From: Clostridia bacterium
GTDB taxonomy: Bacteria > Bacillota > Limnochordia > DTU080 > RSA5
Reading direction: 5' to 3'
NCBI GenBank assembly: GCA_002919235.1
Contig: PKEX01000033.1
Coordinates: 1-64,000, forward strand
DNA length: 64,000 nucleotides
A model generated the notes under the pieces. It searched no databases. It was not told where the DNA came from and saw only the letters and a list, made by a program, of their open reading frames with translations. The position numbers were made by a program, and so were the translations under genes. Below are positions 27,758 to 35,557 of this stretch, piece by piece; the stretch's first letter is position 1; every line of letters starts with the position of its first letter.

Positions 27758-27895
27758 ACCACCACGACCTTTCCCCTGTCACCCGTCGACCGGGCCCATC
27801 CCATGCCGCACCGCGACGGCGATCGATCCACCGTGCTGCCTGCCGCAGCACGCATGGCCTGTTGCAGTATGAATTCCTTGGTCTATTGCACGAAA

Positions 27896-27920
27896 GGCAG
27901 GTCCATGCGATGGACCTGCC
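27896..27920. repeat. Perfect hairpin in the binding protein-permease gap
   Basis: GGCAGGTCCAT (27896-27906) and ATGGACCTGCC (27910-27920) form 11-bp arms around a 3-nt loop. On the minus strand it is followed by TTTCG. It may act as a partial terminator or 3'-end stabiliser for the binding-protein mRNA. Confidence 0.6.
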
Positions 27921-27943
27921 TCCCTGCAGGGACAAAACGTACA

Positions 27944-28030
27944 GCGGCAGGTTGCCGCGCCTCTTACCCGTCTAGATTCGCAAGCAGGTTGCCGCGCTCC
28001 TTCCCCGCCGGGAAGGCCGCGGCAACCTGC
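27944..28030. repeat. Alternative hairpins sharing CAGGTTGCCGCG
   Basis: A 20-bp stem with 1-2 nt bulges is formed by 27984-28005 and 28010-28030 (outer arms GCAGGTTGCCGCG/CGCGGCAACCTGC, inner arms CCTTCCC/GGGAAGG). A second copy of CAGGTTGCCGCG at 27948-27959 could pair with the same right arm, or fold on itself (GCGGCA/TGCCGC, 27944-27958). The structure lies just after the binding-protein stop. Competing pairings could serve as attenuator or mRNA stabiliser. Confidence 0.55.
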
Positions 28031-28052
28031 AAGCTAACGTATTCGTCTGGCG

Positions 28053-29750
28053 TTACCGGTCGAGCCCGGCCCAGAAGTCCTCGTAGCGCTCCACCCGGAC
28101 GTACTCGCCGGGGACGTACTCCTTGAAGACGAACGGGCCAGTCCCGATCATCTTCGTGAGCCCGGGCACCGTCGGATGCGGCTCCTTCCAAGGCTCGAAC
28201 TCGTCGAACTTCTCGACGCCTTCCCAGATGTGCTTGGCCAGGAAGCCGGCGACGTTGTAGGTGTGCCAATAGCTCACGTTGTCGAAGTACACCGTGATGG
28301 TGTAGTCATCGTGCACTTCGGCGTGGCTGTAGTTGTCCCAAGCCGCCTTGTACTTGGGCACCTGCTGCTCCTTCAGGTAGTCCATGGTGAACTTGATGTC
28401 ATGGGCCGTGAAGGGCACGCCGTCGTGCCAGGTGATGTCCTTGCGCAGGTAGTAGGTGACCTTGGTGCCCTCGTTGCCCTCGGGCGTGGTCCAGGTCCCC
28501 ACCTCCCAGCGCTCCGCCTCCCAAGGCATGTCCTCGTTGTTCTCAGGCTCCGGAGCGATGAGGCCGGGGCCGTAGACCAAGCCGAAGATGCGGGCGTCGT
28601 ACGCCGAGGTGCCCACCAGGATGTTCAGGTTCCCTGGCTCCTGCTCCAGCACCCAGCGGATGGTGCCGCCCCGCTCCTGGTTGACCAGGCGGATGTTCAG
28701 CGGCGTCCAGATGCTGTCCTGGGCATTGCTGGCCGCGCCGAAGCCCAGGTGCGGCACGTACCCGGTGACGATGTCGGAGCGGAACGCGTCCATGTACGGC
28801 CGCGAGTAGAGCGGGATGTAGGGCAGGAGCTCGGAGAGCATGGCCTGCGCCTCGTAGGCCGCCTCGAAGGCGTCCTCGTAGGTGCGCGGCGTCCAGACCT
28901 TTTCGGCCAGCGCGTCGTACTCGGGGTCACGCAGACCCGGGGTGTTGTCGCCGCCGTCCACGTCGAAGTTGGAGTGGAACAGCGTATAGAGGTGCGTCGG
29001 GAACCGGCCCAGGCTCCAGGCCAGGGCGTACATGTCGAAGTTGCGGCCGCCGTCCACCTCGTTGCTGATGCGGTCGACGATCACGTTGAAGTCCAGCGGT
29101 TCAGCCTTGATCGGAAGCCCGATGGACTGCGCCGCCTCGGCGACCATCATGCCGAGCATGGCCGAGGTGGCCGCCACTTCCATGGTGGGCGTCATAATGG
29201 TCATCTCACGCATCCGCTCGCCCGTGTTGGGGTCAATGCGGACGCCGTCCGGCCCCATCACGTACCCGGCCTCGTCCAGAATCTGCTTGGCCAGCTCCGG
29301 ATCGTACGGATACGTGTCGACGTCGGGGTTATAGAACGGCGACGCTGGGGGCACGAACTCCGCCAGCGGCAGCATGTAGCCCTGGAAGAGCGAGAGGATG
29401 ATCTCCTCGCGGTCGATCACGTGTGCCAGAGCCTGGCGGACCACCGGGTCGGAGAGCGGCGGGCGCCGCATGTTGATCCCGAGGTAGAACATGTGGTAGC
29501 CCGGGCTGACCGTGATGTCCACGTTGGGCTCCGCCTCAAGGCGCTGGATGTGCGCAGGCTGGGCCAAGCCCGGGAGCACGTGGATGTCCCCCCGCAGCAG
29601 GGCGATGATCTGCGCCTCTTGGTCCATAATGATGGGCAAGATGATCTCGTCAACGTGCGGCCCCCTGGTGCCCCACTCGACGCCCTGCGCCAGCGCGCTG
29701 CCGCTCACCAGGAGCGCCAGGAGGATGACAAATGTCAGTATCCGACGCAA
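28053..29750 (-). CDS. Peptide-binding protein (SBP family 5), apparently circularly permuted
   Basis: The exported protein (565 aa) starts at TTG 29750 (AGGAGGT 8 nt upstream) with signal MRRILTFVILLALLVSGSA and an LAQ cleavage site, no lipobox. Residues about 30-355 correspond to the usual C-terminal part of family-5 binding proteins (PHVDEIILPIIMDQEAQIIA; LSDPVVRQALAHVIDREEI; PYIPLYSRPYMDAF). Residues about 361-565 correspond to the usual N-terminal part (TIRWVLEQEPGNLN; YYLRKDITWHDGVPFTAHD; GTGPFVFKEYVPGE) and end at YEDFWAGLDR. In normal proteins DFWAG leads straight into P-x-VDEI, so the two ends here meet exactly at that site. It is the first gene of the operon. Confidence 0.85.
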   Translation of the reverse strand: MRRILTFVILLALLVSGSALAQGVEWGTRGPHVDEIILPIIMDQEAQIIALLRGDIHVLPGLAQPAHIQRLEAEPNVDITVSPGYHMFYLGINMRRPPLSDPVVRQALAHVIDREEIILSLFQGYMLPLAEFVPPASPFYNPDVDTYPYDPELAKQILDEAGYVMGPDGVRIDPNTGERMREMTIMTPTMEVAATSAMLGMMVAEAAQSIGLPIKAEPLDFNVIVDRISNEVDGGRNFDMYALAWSLGRFPTHLYTLFHSNFDVDGGDNTPGLRDPEYDALAEKVWTPRTYEDAFEAAYEAQAMLSELLPYIPLYSRPYMDAFRSDIVTGYVPHLGFGAASNAQDSIWTPLNIRLVNQERGGTIRWVLEQEPGNLNILVGTSAYDARIFGLVYGPGLIAPEPENNEDMPWEAERWEVGTWTTPEGNEGTKVTYYLRKDITWHDGVPFTAHDIKFTMDYLKEQQVPKYKAAWDNYSHAEVHDDYTITVYFDNVSYWHTYNVAGFLAKHIWEGVEKFDEFEPWKEPHPTVPGLTKMIGTGPFVFKEYVPGEYVRVERYEDFWAGLDR

Positions 29751-29800
29751 AACTACCAACCTCCTATCCACATAAAAGGGATGGACCACGCGGTTTCAAT

Positions 29801-29814
29801 CCAGCTTTAGCTGG
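29801..29814. promoter_or_regulatory. Palindrome upstream of the binding-protein gene
   Basis: CCAGCTTTAGCTGG is a 14-bp near-perfect inverted repeat (arms CCAGCT/AGCTGG) about 50 bp before the TTG start. Its position suits an operator, but no matching regulator is known to me. Confidence 0.35.
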
Positions 29815-29896
29815 GACTTACGCCGACGACCTCGCTCTTACCACTCCTCCCCCCACAGGCACGAAGTAACACCGGTTACACACGAAGGTGGACCCG

Positions 29897-29928
29897 CGCG
29901 GGAACATCCGCTCGCGGGAACATCCGCT
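29897..29928. repeat. 16-bp tandem duplication
   Basis: Two adjacent perfect copies of CGCGGGAACATCCGCT, in non-coding sequence upstream of the peptide transporter operon. Confidence 0.7.
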
Positions 29929-30224
29929 TATGGGACCTTTTCTTTCTCCCCCCTCCATTCGATTCCTGTCGCGTCTAACGAGAATCACGCGTGTATACAG
30001 CACAAATGCCATAAGTTTCCAGGAAATAGCCCTTGAGCACTAATTTAAGTCATGCCAATTGTGAATTGCCGGTGATGTCGGTTCCGACCGGGACGTCGTG
30101 TCCCATCCAGACGTGGGCTCGAAGGGCGCTGGTGCCACCGGGTTTTTCGGCGCCACCCCGCGGTGCGCGGGACCATCTTGCCAAGTTTGATCTTCCTTGT
30201 GAAAGTGACCACGATCGCTCCTCT

Positions 30225-30500
30225 GCCCGGATTTGTGTGACCGCCGGGGTTCGCTCGCCCAAGAGTGGGCGCGTGTCCCTGTCCAGCTGCCCAATTTTGG
30301 GCATCGTCTGGCTTTCCCTTCTTTCATGATCTTCACGGGAGAACGCGCGTCCGGCGTTCTCCAAGCTCCAGGCGCTGTCCCCCGACCCCCTATTTAGTGA
30401 AAGCACCCACGACCCCGAACCTGCCCAAAGGCGGGCGCGTGCCGTCGCTTCGCTGCCCATTGGTGGGCATCAAGGTGCCGCCTCGTGCCCACTTCTGGGC
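30225..30500. repeat. 32-bp-periodic array of GCCCA-N4-TGGGC palindromes
   Basis: Five 14-bp palindromes occur: 30257-30270, 30289-30302, 30423-30436 (one mismatch), 30455-30468 and 30487-30500. Starts within each cluster are exactly 32 bp apart. A degenerate half-copy (GCCCG) at 30225 keeps the same phase. The N4 centres differ (AGAG, ATTT, AAGG, TTGG, CTTC). The first and third copies share a following GCGTG, the second and fourth a following ATC, so a two-unit block was probably duplicated. Spacers of 18 bp are unique. Confidence 0.8.
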
Positions 30501-30576
30501 AGGCCCGCGAAAACGGCGGCACCGCGGAAGAATTCACTGCCCCCGGAAAAATTCGTCCCATATCATATAAAACCGA

Positions 30577-30605
30577 TTGACAAAGTACACATTTCCGTGT
30601 ATCGT
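30577..30605 (+). promoter_or_regulatory. SigA-type promoter reading toward the sulfur island
   Basis: TTGACA (30577-30582), a 17-nt spacer and TATCGT (30600-30605) form a good vegetative promoter. The transcript would begin near 30612, about 400 nt upstream of the rhodanese start. Confidence 0.6.
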
Positions 30606-31018
30606 AACCCGTAAGTCACGGCGTCGCCCGTCTGGAACAAGCCCGCCGGCGTCACGGTGCGGCATACGGGGTCGCTCAGCACATCACATCTGAAGGTCAC
30701 CTCAAAGCCGAGATCGTGACGCTGGCCGCAGCAGGGTTAGAGAGCAGCAACCCGCAGGGGAAAATTTGGCCGAAGGTTTCACACGCACCACGTGCTTTTC
30801 GAATCGATCGAGTCACGACGCACCCCGAATCCTTGCACCATCGCACCATCGCACCTTCCCCCACCGACGCAACACCCGCACACGGTCTCCCGTCGCCGCA
30901 CTGGGTAGCGCTTCACCACTCAACGCCTCAACGGCCGAAGTCCCCGCTCGCGGCGAGCCCGTCCTGACCCGGCGCCGGCGCCATCACTCCATCACCAAAT
31001 CAAAAGGAGGCAGTGTCG

Positions 31019-31960
31019 ATGAGTAGCCGCGTGTTGATTCCGGCGAACCCGAAGCTTTTGCGACTGGCGGGACTCGTGCTCTGTGTGGGGGTGCTCATCG
31101 CCTGCTCGGCGATGGCGTGGGCGCAAGGGTACGCGAATCCCCACCTCCTGGTGGAGCCGGCCTGGCTTGCAGAGCACCTGGACGATCCCAACATCCGCAT
31201 CGTCGACGTGCGGGGCGACGCCCTCTACCTGAGGGGCCACATTCCGGGTGCCGTCTCGCTCGACGGGACCCAGGCGATCAACGACCCCAACTCTGAGATC
31301 GCCGGGCACTTGCTCGGCCCCGAAGAGTTTGAAAAGGTCATCCGCGGCCTGGGCATCAACGACGACACCATCGTGGTGGTCTACGACCAGTCGAGTTCGA
31401 ACGCGGCCGCCCGGCTGTTCTACGCCCTCGAATACTACGGCCACAAGGACAAAGTGCGCATCCTCAACGGCGGGCTCGCCGCCTGGACCGCCGAGGAGCG
31501 CCCGCTGGAGTCGGGCCGGCGCGACGTGGCTCCCGGCAGCTTCACCGCCCGGCCCAACCCTGAGCTCCAGGCGGACGCGGAGTACGTGAAAGCGCAGATC
31601 GGAAAAGAAGGCGTCGTCATCCTGGACGTGCGGTCCGAAGGGGAGTACCTGGGCACGGACGTGCGCGCCGCACAGGGCGGCCACATCCCCGGCGCGACGC
31701 ACCTAGAGTGGACCGTGGCCGTGGAGGACGGCTCGGTGCAGAGGTTCAAGCCCGCCGAGGAGCTCTGGCAGATCTTCGGCGCCGCAGGCGTCTCTCCCGA
31801 CGCCGAGATCATCCCCTACTGCCAGACCAACGTCCGCGCGTCGCACACGTACTTCGTCCTGCGTTTGCTGGGCTTTGAGAAGATCCGCCCCTACGAGGCT
31901 TCGTGGGCCGAGTGGGGCAACCGCGACGACGTGCCCATCGTGGCGGGAAGGGAGATCTAA
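31019..31960 (+). CDS. Exported two-domain thiosulfate sulfurtransferase (rhodanese)
   Basis: A 313-aa protein with a signal peptide (LAGLVLCVGVLIACSAMAWA) and two rhodanese domains. The first (IVDVRGDALYLRGHIPGAV) lacks the active cysteine; the second ends in the loop YCQTNVRAS, with Cys as persulfide carrier. It should transfer sulfane sulfur from thiosulfate outside the cytoplasmic membrane. ATG 31019 has AAGGAGG 8 nt upstream. It is followed by the thiosulfate-type transporter, suggesting extracytoplasmic thiosulfate handling. Confidence 0.92.
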   Translation: MSSRVLIPANPKLLRLAGLVLCVGVLIACSAMAWAQGYANPHLLVEPAWLAEHLDDPNIRIVDVRGDALYLRGHIPGAVSLDGTQAINDPNSEIAGHLLGPEEFEKVIRGLGINDDTIVVVYDQSSSNAAARLFYALEYYGHKDKVRILNGGLAAWTAEERPLESGRRDVAPGSFTARPNPELQADAEYVKAQIGKEGVVILDVRSEGEYLGTDVRAAQGGHIPGATHLEWTVAVEDGSVQRFKPAEELWQIFGAAGVSPDAEIIPYCQTNVRASHTYFVLRLLGFEKIRPYEASWAEWGNRDDVPIVAGREI

Positions 31961-31976
31961 AGAAGGGAGATCTAAA
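31947..31976. repeat. 15-bp tandem duplication at the rhodanese-tsuA junction
   Basis: GAAGGGAGATCTAAA occurs twice in tandem, with a partial third copy (GAAGG). The first copy contains the rhodanese stop codon. The second copy and partial third supply the GAAGG ribosome site of the next gene, so a slippage duplication spaced the two genes. Confidence 0.7.
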
Positions 31977-31981
31977 GAAGG

Positions 31982-33361
31982 ATGAGCCTCAACCACACTT
32001 CCAGCATCTCCGGCGCGCCCGCTGCGGCCCATCCATCCGGCATTCCCCACAGCCCTACCGTCCCTGGCGTTCCTGGCGCCCCGCTCTCCTTTGGGGAGCG
32101 AGCGCGCCAGTTCCACCGCCGCGTGTTCGTCGATTACTGGCCGTACTGGGCGGCCTGCCTGGCGGCGGCGGTGCTCAACATCGTGCTCCTCGCCTACTGG
32201 GGCAGCGCCTGGGGCGTCACCGGCGAGCTCACCCGCTGGGGCGGGCATATCGTCACCGCTCTCGGGATCGACGCCAAGAGCTGGCCGTACTTTCAGGAAA
32301 TCGGCCTTGAGGGGAGCCCGCTCCAGCGCACGTCCGGCTACCTCACCATCGGCATGCTGGGCGGCGCGCTGGTGGGCGCCCTGGTTTCGGGCAACTTCCG
32401 CATCCGCATGCCCCAGCAGCGGCGCCGCCTGGTCCAGGGCTTTGTCGGCGGGCTGCTTTCGGGCTTCGGCGCCCGCCTCGCCATGGGCTGCAACCTAGGT
32501 TCGTTCTTTAGCGCCATCCCCCAGTTCTCGCTGCACGGCTGGCTCTTCATGCTCGGGCTCTTCCCCGGAACGTACCTCGGCGTGAAGCTGGCCGTCCACC
32601 CGTGGGTGATGGGCCCCGCCACCCGGCGCCCCGCCGCCGGACGCCGCCGGGCCGCCCCCAGCACCCGCTGGCAGCCCTACGCCGGCGCGGCGGTGGCCGC
32701 CTTCATCGGCCTGGGCGCGTGGAAGGCCTCCCTGGTCGAACCCGCCTTCGGCGTGCTGCTGCTCTTTGGCACCGGTTTCGGGTTCATCATTCAAAGGGGC
32801 CGGATCTGCTTCACGGCGGCCTTCCGGGAGATGTGGATCACCCGCCAAGGGGAGCTGGCCCGGGCGCTGGCGCTGGGCATGGCCGTCTCCACGCTGGGCT
32901 TTGCCGCGCTGATCTCCCGCGGGATCGGCGGCAACATGCAGGTGGCGAGCCTGGGTGTCCTCGTGGGCGGGATCCTCTTCGGCATCGGGATCGTGCTGGC
33001 CGGCGGCTGCGAGAGCGGCTGGATGTACCGTTCGATGGAAGGGTACGTGCAGCTCTGGATGGCCGGGCTCGGCACCATCACCGGGGCGACGCTGCTGGCC
33101 TGGGCGTGGCACGGCCTCGGCCTCTACGACCTCCTGGTGGCCGGCTGGCCCGCCATCAACCTGGTGGACGCCTGGGGCTGGCCGGGAGCCATCTTTGGCA
33201 CGCTGGCCCTGCTGGCCGCGTGGTATGCGCTGGTCACCTGGTGGGAGAGCCTGCCCAGCCGCCCGGCTTCCACGCCGGCGCACGCGCCGGGCCCGGCCCG
33301 GAAGGCACCGGCCTTCGCGGGCGGTGCGCCGCAGCCGGCCCCGCGGCAGCGCATCCCGTGA
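31982..33361 (+). CDS. tsuA: YeeE/YedE-family thiosulfate transporter
   Basis: A 459-aa membrane protein with about nine to ten hydrophobic helices and the three cysteine motifs of TsuA-like thiosulfate importers: AMGCNLGSFF, RGRICFTAAFRE and LAGGCESGW. A Ser/Pro-rich cytoplasmic N-terminus (about 45 aa) and a Pro-rich C-terminal tail are added to the usual core. A TusA-like gene follows, as in the known yeeE-yeeD/yedE-yedF pairs, where the small protein accepts the imported sulfur. Confidence 0.9.
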   Translation: MSLNHTSSISGAPAAAHPSGIPHSPTVPGVPGAPLSFGERARQFHRRVFVDYWPYWAACLAAAVLNIVLLAYWGSAWGVTGELTRWGGHIVTALGIDAKSWPYFQEIGLEGSPLQRTSGYLTIGMLGGALVGALVSGNFRIRMPQQRRRLVQGFVGGLLSGFGARLAMGCNLGSFFSAIPQFSLHGWLFMLGLFPGTYLGVKLAVHPWVMGPATRRPAAGRRRAAPSTRWQPYAGAAVAAFIGLGAWKASLVEPAFGVLLLFGTGFGFIIQRGRICFTAAFREMWITRQGELARALALGMAVSTLGFAALISRGIGGNMQVASLGVLVGGILFGIGIVLAGGCESGWMYRSMEGYVQLWMAGLGTITGATLLAWAWHGLGLYDLLVAGWPAINLVDAWGWPGAIFGTLALLAAWYALVTWWESLPSRPASTPAHAPGPARKAPAFAGGAPQPAPRQRIP

Positions 33362-33419
33362 CGGAGCTCGCTGCAGGTTCATTTCTTGATAAGAACTTGA
33401 TGAAAGGTGTGAGCGTGCG

Positions 33420-33701
33420 ATGACCCAGCCCATCCAACCCGACCGTGTCCTCGACCTGTGCGGCGAGTGCTGCCCGTACCCGCCCATCCTGACCATGCAG
33501 GAGATCCAGCAGATGAAGCCGGGCGAGGTCCTCGAGGTGATCGTGGACCATCCCCCGTCCGTCACCACGGTGCCCACCGTCGTCACGATGGAGGGCCACG
33601 AGGTGCTGGGCGAGCCGGTGCGCCAGGGGGCCGAGTTCCACATTTTCATCCGGGTGAAGGCGACGGGATCGGCTCCGGCGGCGGAGGCGGCCGGGCAGTG
33701 A
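33420..33701 (+). CDS. tusA: TusA-family sulfur carrier
   Basis: A 93-aa TusA-like protein with the motif LDLCGECCPYPPI, in which the Cys of CPYP would carry the persulfide. Two additional cysteines (positions 14 and 17) precede it, unlike most TusA proteins. The beta-alpha fold is otherwise conserved (MQQMKPGEVLEVIVDHPPS-like spacing), with a short Ala-rich tail. It lies directly after the transporter. Confidence 0.9.
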   Translation: MTQPIQPDRVLDLCGECCPYPPILTMQEIQQMKPGEVLEVIVDHPPSVTTVPTVVTMEGHEVLGEPVRQGAEFHIFIRVKATGSAPAAEAAGQ

Positions 33702-33822
33702 GCTCCGGCCCGCCGGGGCGGCCGCGGAGGCCGGTGACACCCGGCGACGCCCCGAGACAGCCATACCCCACCGCTCTCCCGGCGCGGCACGGCGCCGGAG
33801 CCGAGCGAGGTGAACCGCGTTG

Positions 33823-34773
33823 ATGAACCAGGTGTTGATCCAAGGAAAAGACCGCTGGGTGCTGGCGTTCGTCGTGGTCCTCGTGGGCGTCATGATCGCC
33901 GCCATCGCCCAGACCATCGCCGCCGGCCGGGAAGGGATCGTCCGCCGGGACGCCTGGACGGAGACCGCCCAAGGGCTGGTCCAAGCGCTGCTGGCGGGCG
34001 AGGAGGTCCAGGTGGTCGACGCCCGTTCCGCGGCGGCTTACGAAGGAGGCCACGTGCGGGGGGCGCTCTCCCTTCCCGCCGCCTCCCTGGTCGACGAGGC
34101 GTTCGGTGCGGCGCGGCTCTGGCCCGAGATCATCGCCGCGGTCGCCCAGGCCGGCGTCGATCCGGAGCGGCCCACCGTGGTCTACGCCGCCGATCCCAAG
34201 GACGCCGCGTACGTCGTGTGGGCGCTGCGGGCCGCGGGGCTCGCCGACGTCAAGCTCCTGGCCGGCGGCGTGATGGCGCTGCTCGAAGCGGGAGCACCCG
34301 TGGAAACGGGGCCTGCGGACGCCCGGCCGCGCTCCGTGGACGACTACCCGGGCCGCCAGGCGCCCGCCAAGGAGATCGCCGTCGACCTGGCTGGGCTCTA
34401 CGGGGGCCGGGGCAACCCGGTGCAGCTGGTCGATACCCGGGCTGCGGCGGCGGAGGCCATCCACCTCGCGGGCGCGGCGACGCACGTCGTCGAAGGAAAC
34501 GCCCTGGTGCACGGGGACGGGGTGAAACGCTCGCGCCTGGCGGTGAACAAAGCCCTGAGGCCGCTGGGCAGCGAGACGGCGGTGGTTTACGGCGACGACG
34601 TGCGGGACGCGGCGCTGGTGTGGTGGGGCCTGGCGAGCGAGGGCAAGAAGGCCCAGCTCTTCATGGACGGCTTTGCGCTCTGGCAGGCCAGCGGCCTGCC
34701 CACCCAAGCGGTAGACCGGGCCCCGGCCGCGGCGCAGCCCTCGGGGATGCGGGTCGGTGGCGGCTGCGGTTAA
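33823..34773 (+). CDS. Membrane-anchored rhodanese-like protein without active cysteines
   Basis: The protein (316 aa) has an N-terminal anchor (WVLAFVVVLVGVMIAAIA) and two rhodanese-like domains (VQVVDARSAAAYEGGHVRGA and a second starting NPVQLVDTRAAA). The residues that should be the catalytic Cys are Ala (VVYAADPKDAAYVVWAL) and Gly (VVYGDDVRDAALVWWGL). It is probably a non-enzymatic binding or scaffold partner of the exported sulfurtransferase. The last residues (RVGGGCG) include a lone Cys. Confidence 0.82.
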   Translation: MNQVLIQGKDRWVLAFVVVLVGVMIAAIAQTIAAGREGIVRRDAWTETAQGLVQALLAGEEVQVVDARSAAAYEGGHVRGALSLPAASLVDEAFGAARLWPEIIAAVAQAGVDPERPTVVYAADPKDAAYVVWALRAAGLADVKLLAGGVMALLEAGAPVETGPADARPRSVDDYPGRQAPAKEIAVDLAGLYGGRGNPVQLVDTRAAAAEAIHLAGAATHVVEGNALVHGDGVKRSRLAVNKALRPLGSETAVVYGDDVRDAALVWWGLASEGKKAQLFMDGFALWQASGLPTQAVDRAPAAAQPSGMRVGGGCG

Positions 34774-34807
34774 GGCCCGCCCGGAGGACGGCGGCTCTCG
34801 CTCCGGA

Positions 34808-35506
34808 TCAGAGGGGTTCGCCGCGGTCGAAGTTGAGCTTGGGCGGGTAGGCCAAGTCGACGCCGGGCTTGACCTCGTGGACGAAGGGGTACCCCGGCTC
34901 GCCGCCCATGTCGAAGGTGAAGGCGATCAGGGCGGTGTGCTTGAGCCAGAAACCCACCGCGCTGGCCCGGTTTTCCTCCGTGTACGCCCCGTGCCAGTAG
35001 ACGTAGCCGGGCGGTCGGGGCTCGCCGAGCCAGGCCAGGGGCACGTCCCCCGTCAAGAGCTGGAGAACCACTCCCTCCTGCTCCGGCTGGGGGACCTGCC
35101 CCTCCGGGATGGGCAGGCGGACCAGGTAACCCTCGACGGCGTACAGGAGCCGGCCGTCGGCCACGCCGCTGGCGTGGACCTTGTCGGTGTTGTAGTGGAG
35201 GCCGCAGATGCGGCCCTCCTCCGGGTCCAGCCAGCGCCAGTAGTGGCCGTGGATGCCGCCGAAACGAAGGAGTTCCCCTTCATAAGTAAAGGCAACGATG
35301 CGCTGCCAGCCTTCCGGCGGCGTGCGGGGATCGAACGGGGGAGCGGAGCGAGCCCACTGCTCACACGATTCCTGCGCGCCGGCGCCGAGGCCGGCCAAGA
35401 GGCCGGCGGGGGTTGCTCCCAAGCCGGCGGCCGCCGCGCAGAGCGCTGCCAGCGCAGCCGCCGCGGCAGCGATCCAAACCCACGTCTTATTGACCCTTCG
35501 CCGCAT
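34808..35506 (-). CDS. Membrane-anchored or secreted protein of unknown function
   Basis: A 232-aa protein with an N-terminal signal or anchor (WIAAAAAALAALCAAAAG) and no recognised domain. The extracytoplasmic part is rich in aromatic residues (HGHYWRWLDPEEG, GYVYWHGAYTEENRAS) and has few cysteines. It is oriented against the surrounding sulfur genes. ATG 35506 has GAGGTGGA 8 nt upstream, which supports a real gene. Function is not predicted. Confidence 0.65.
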   Translation of the reverse strand: MRRRVNKTWVWIAAAAAALAALCAAAAGLGATPAGLLAGLGAGAQESCEQWARSAPPFDPRTPPEGWQRIVAFTYEGELLRFGGIHGHYWRWLDPEEGRICGLHYNTDKVHASGVADGRLLYAVEGYLVRLPIPEGQVPQPEQEGVVLQLLTGDVPLAWLGEPRPPGYVYWHGAYTEENRASAVGFWLKHTALIAFTFDMGGEPGYPFVHEVKPGVDLAYPPKLNFDRGEPL

Positions 35507-35557
35507 TCGCCGTCCACCTCACCGCTCCGGAGCTCCCGTCAAAGGAGGTTGAGCCCG

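Larger units (their letters stand above)
29751..31018. other. 1.27-kb gene-free region between divergent operons
   Basis: No convincing gene was found on either strand. Contents seen: a palindrome CCAGCTTTAGCTGG (29801-29814), a 16-bp tandem duplication (29897-29928), the 32-bp-periodic palindrome array (30225-30500), and a SigA promoter (30577-30605) reading toward the rhodanese gene with a leader of about 400 nt. Nothing in that leader matched a riboswitch class I know. Confidence 0.6.

Noticed and set aside
30140..30170. T-box-like GGGTGG sequence on the minus strand
   Set aside because: Only a short GGGGTGGCGCCG resemblance; no specifier loop, no terminator, and the downstream gene is a peptide-binding protein far away.
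30050..30460. A 136-codon open frame on the minus strand through the palindrome region
   Set aside because: It overlaps the periodic palindromes, has no ribosome site and shows no protein-like pattern; the 32-bp period is not a multiple of three.
30225..30500. CRISPR array
   Set aside because: The repeated unit is only 14 bp with variable centres, spacers are 18 bp, there is a gap of over 100 bp between clusters and no cas gene is in the window.
34757..35557. N-terminal extension of CcdA by 267 codons
   Set aside because: It is the antisense of the 34808-35506 gene and CcdA proteins start at the ATG at 35558 with a strong ribosome site.
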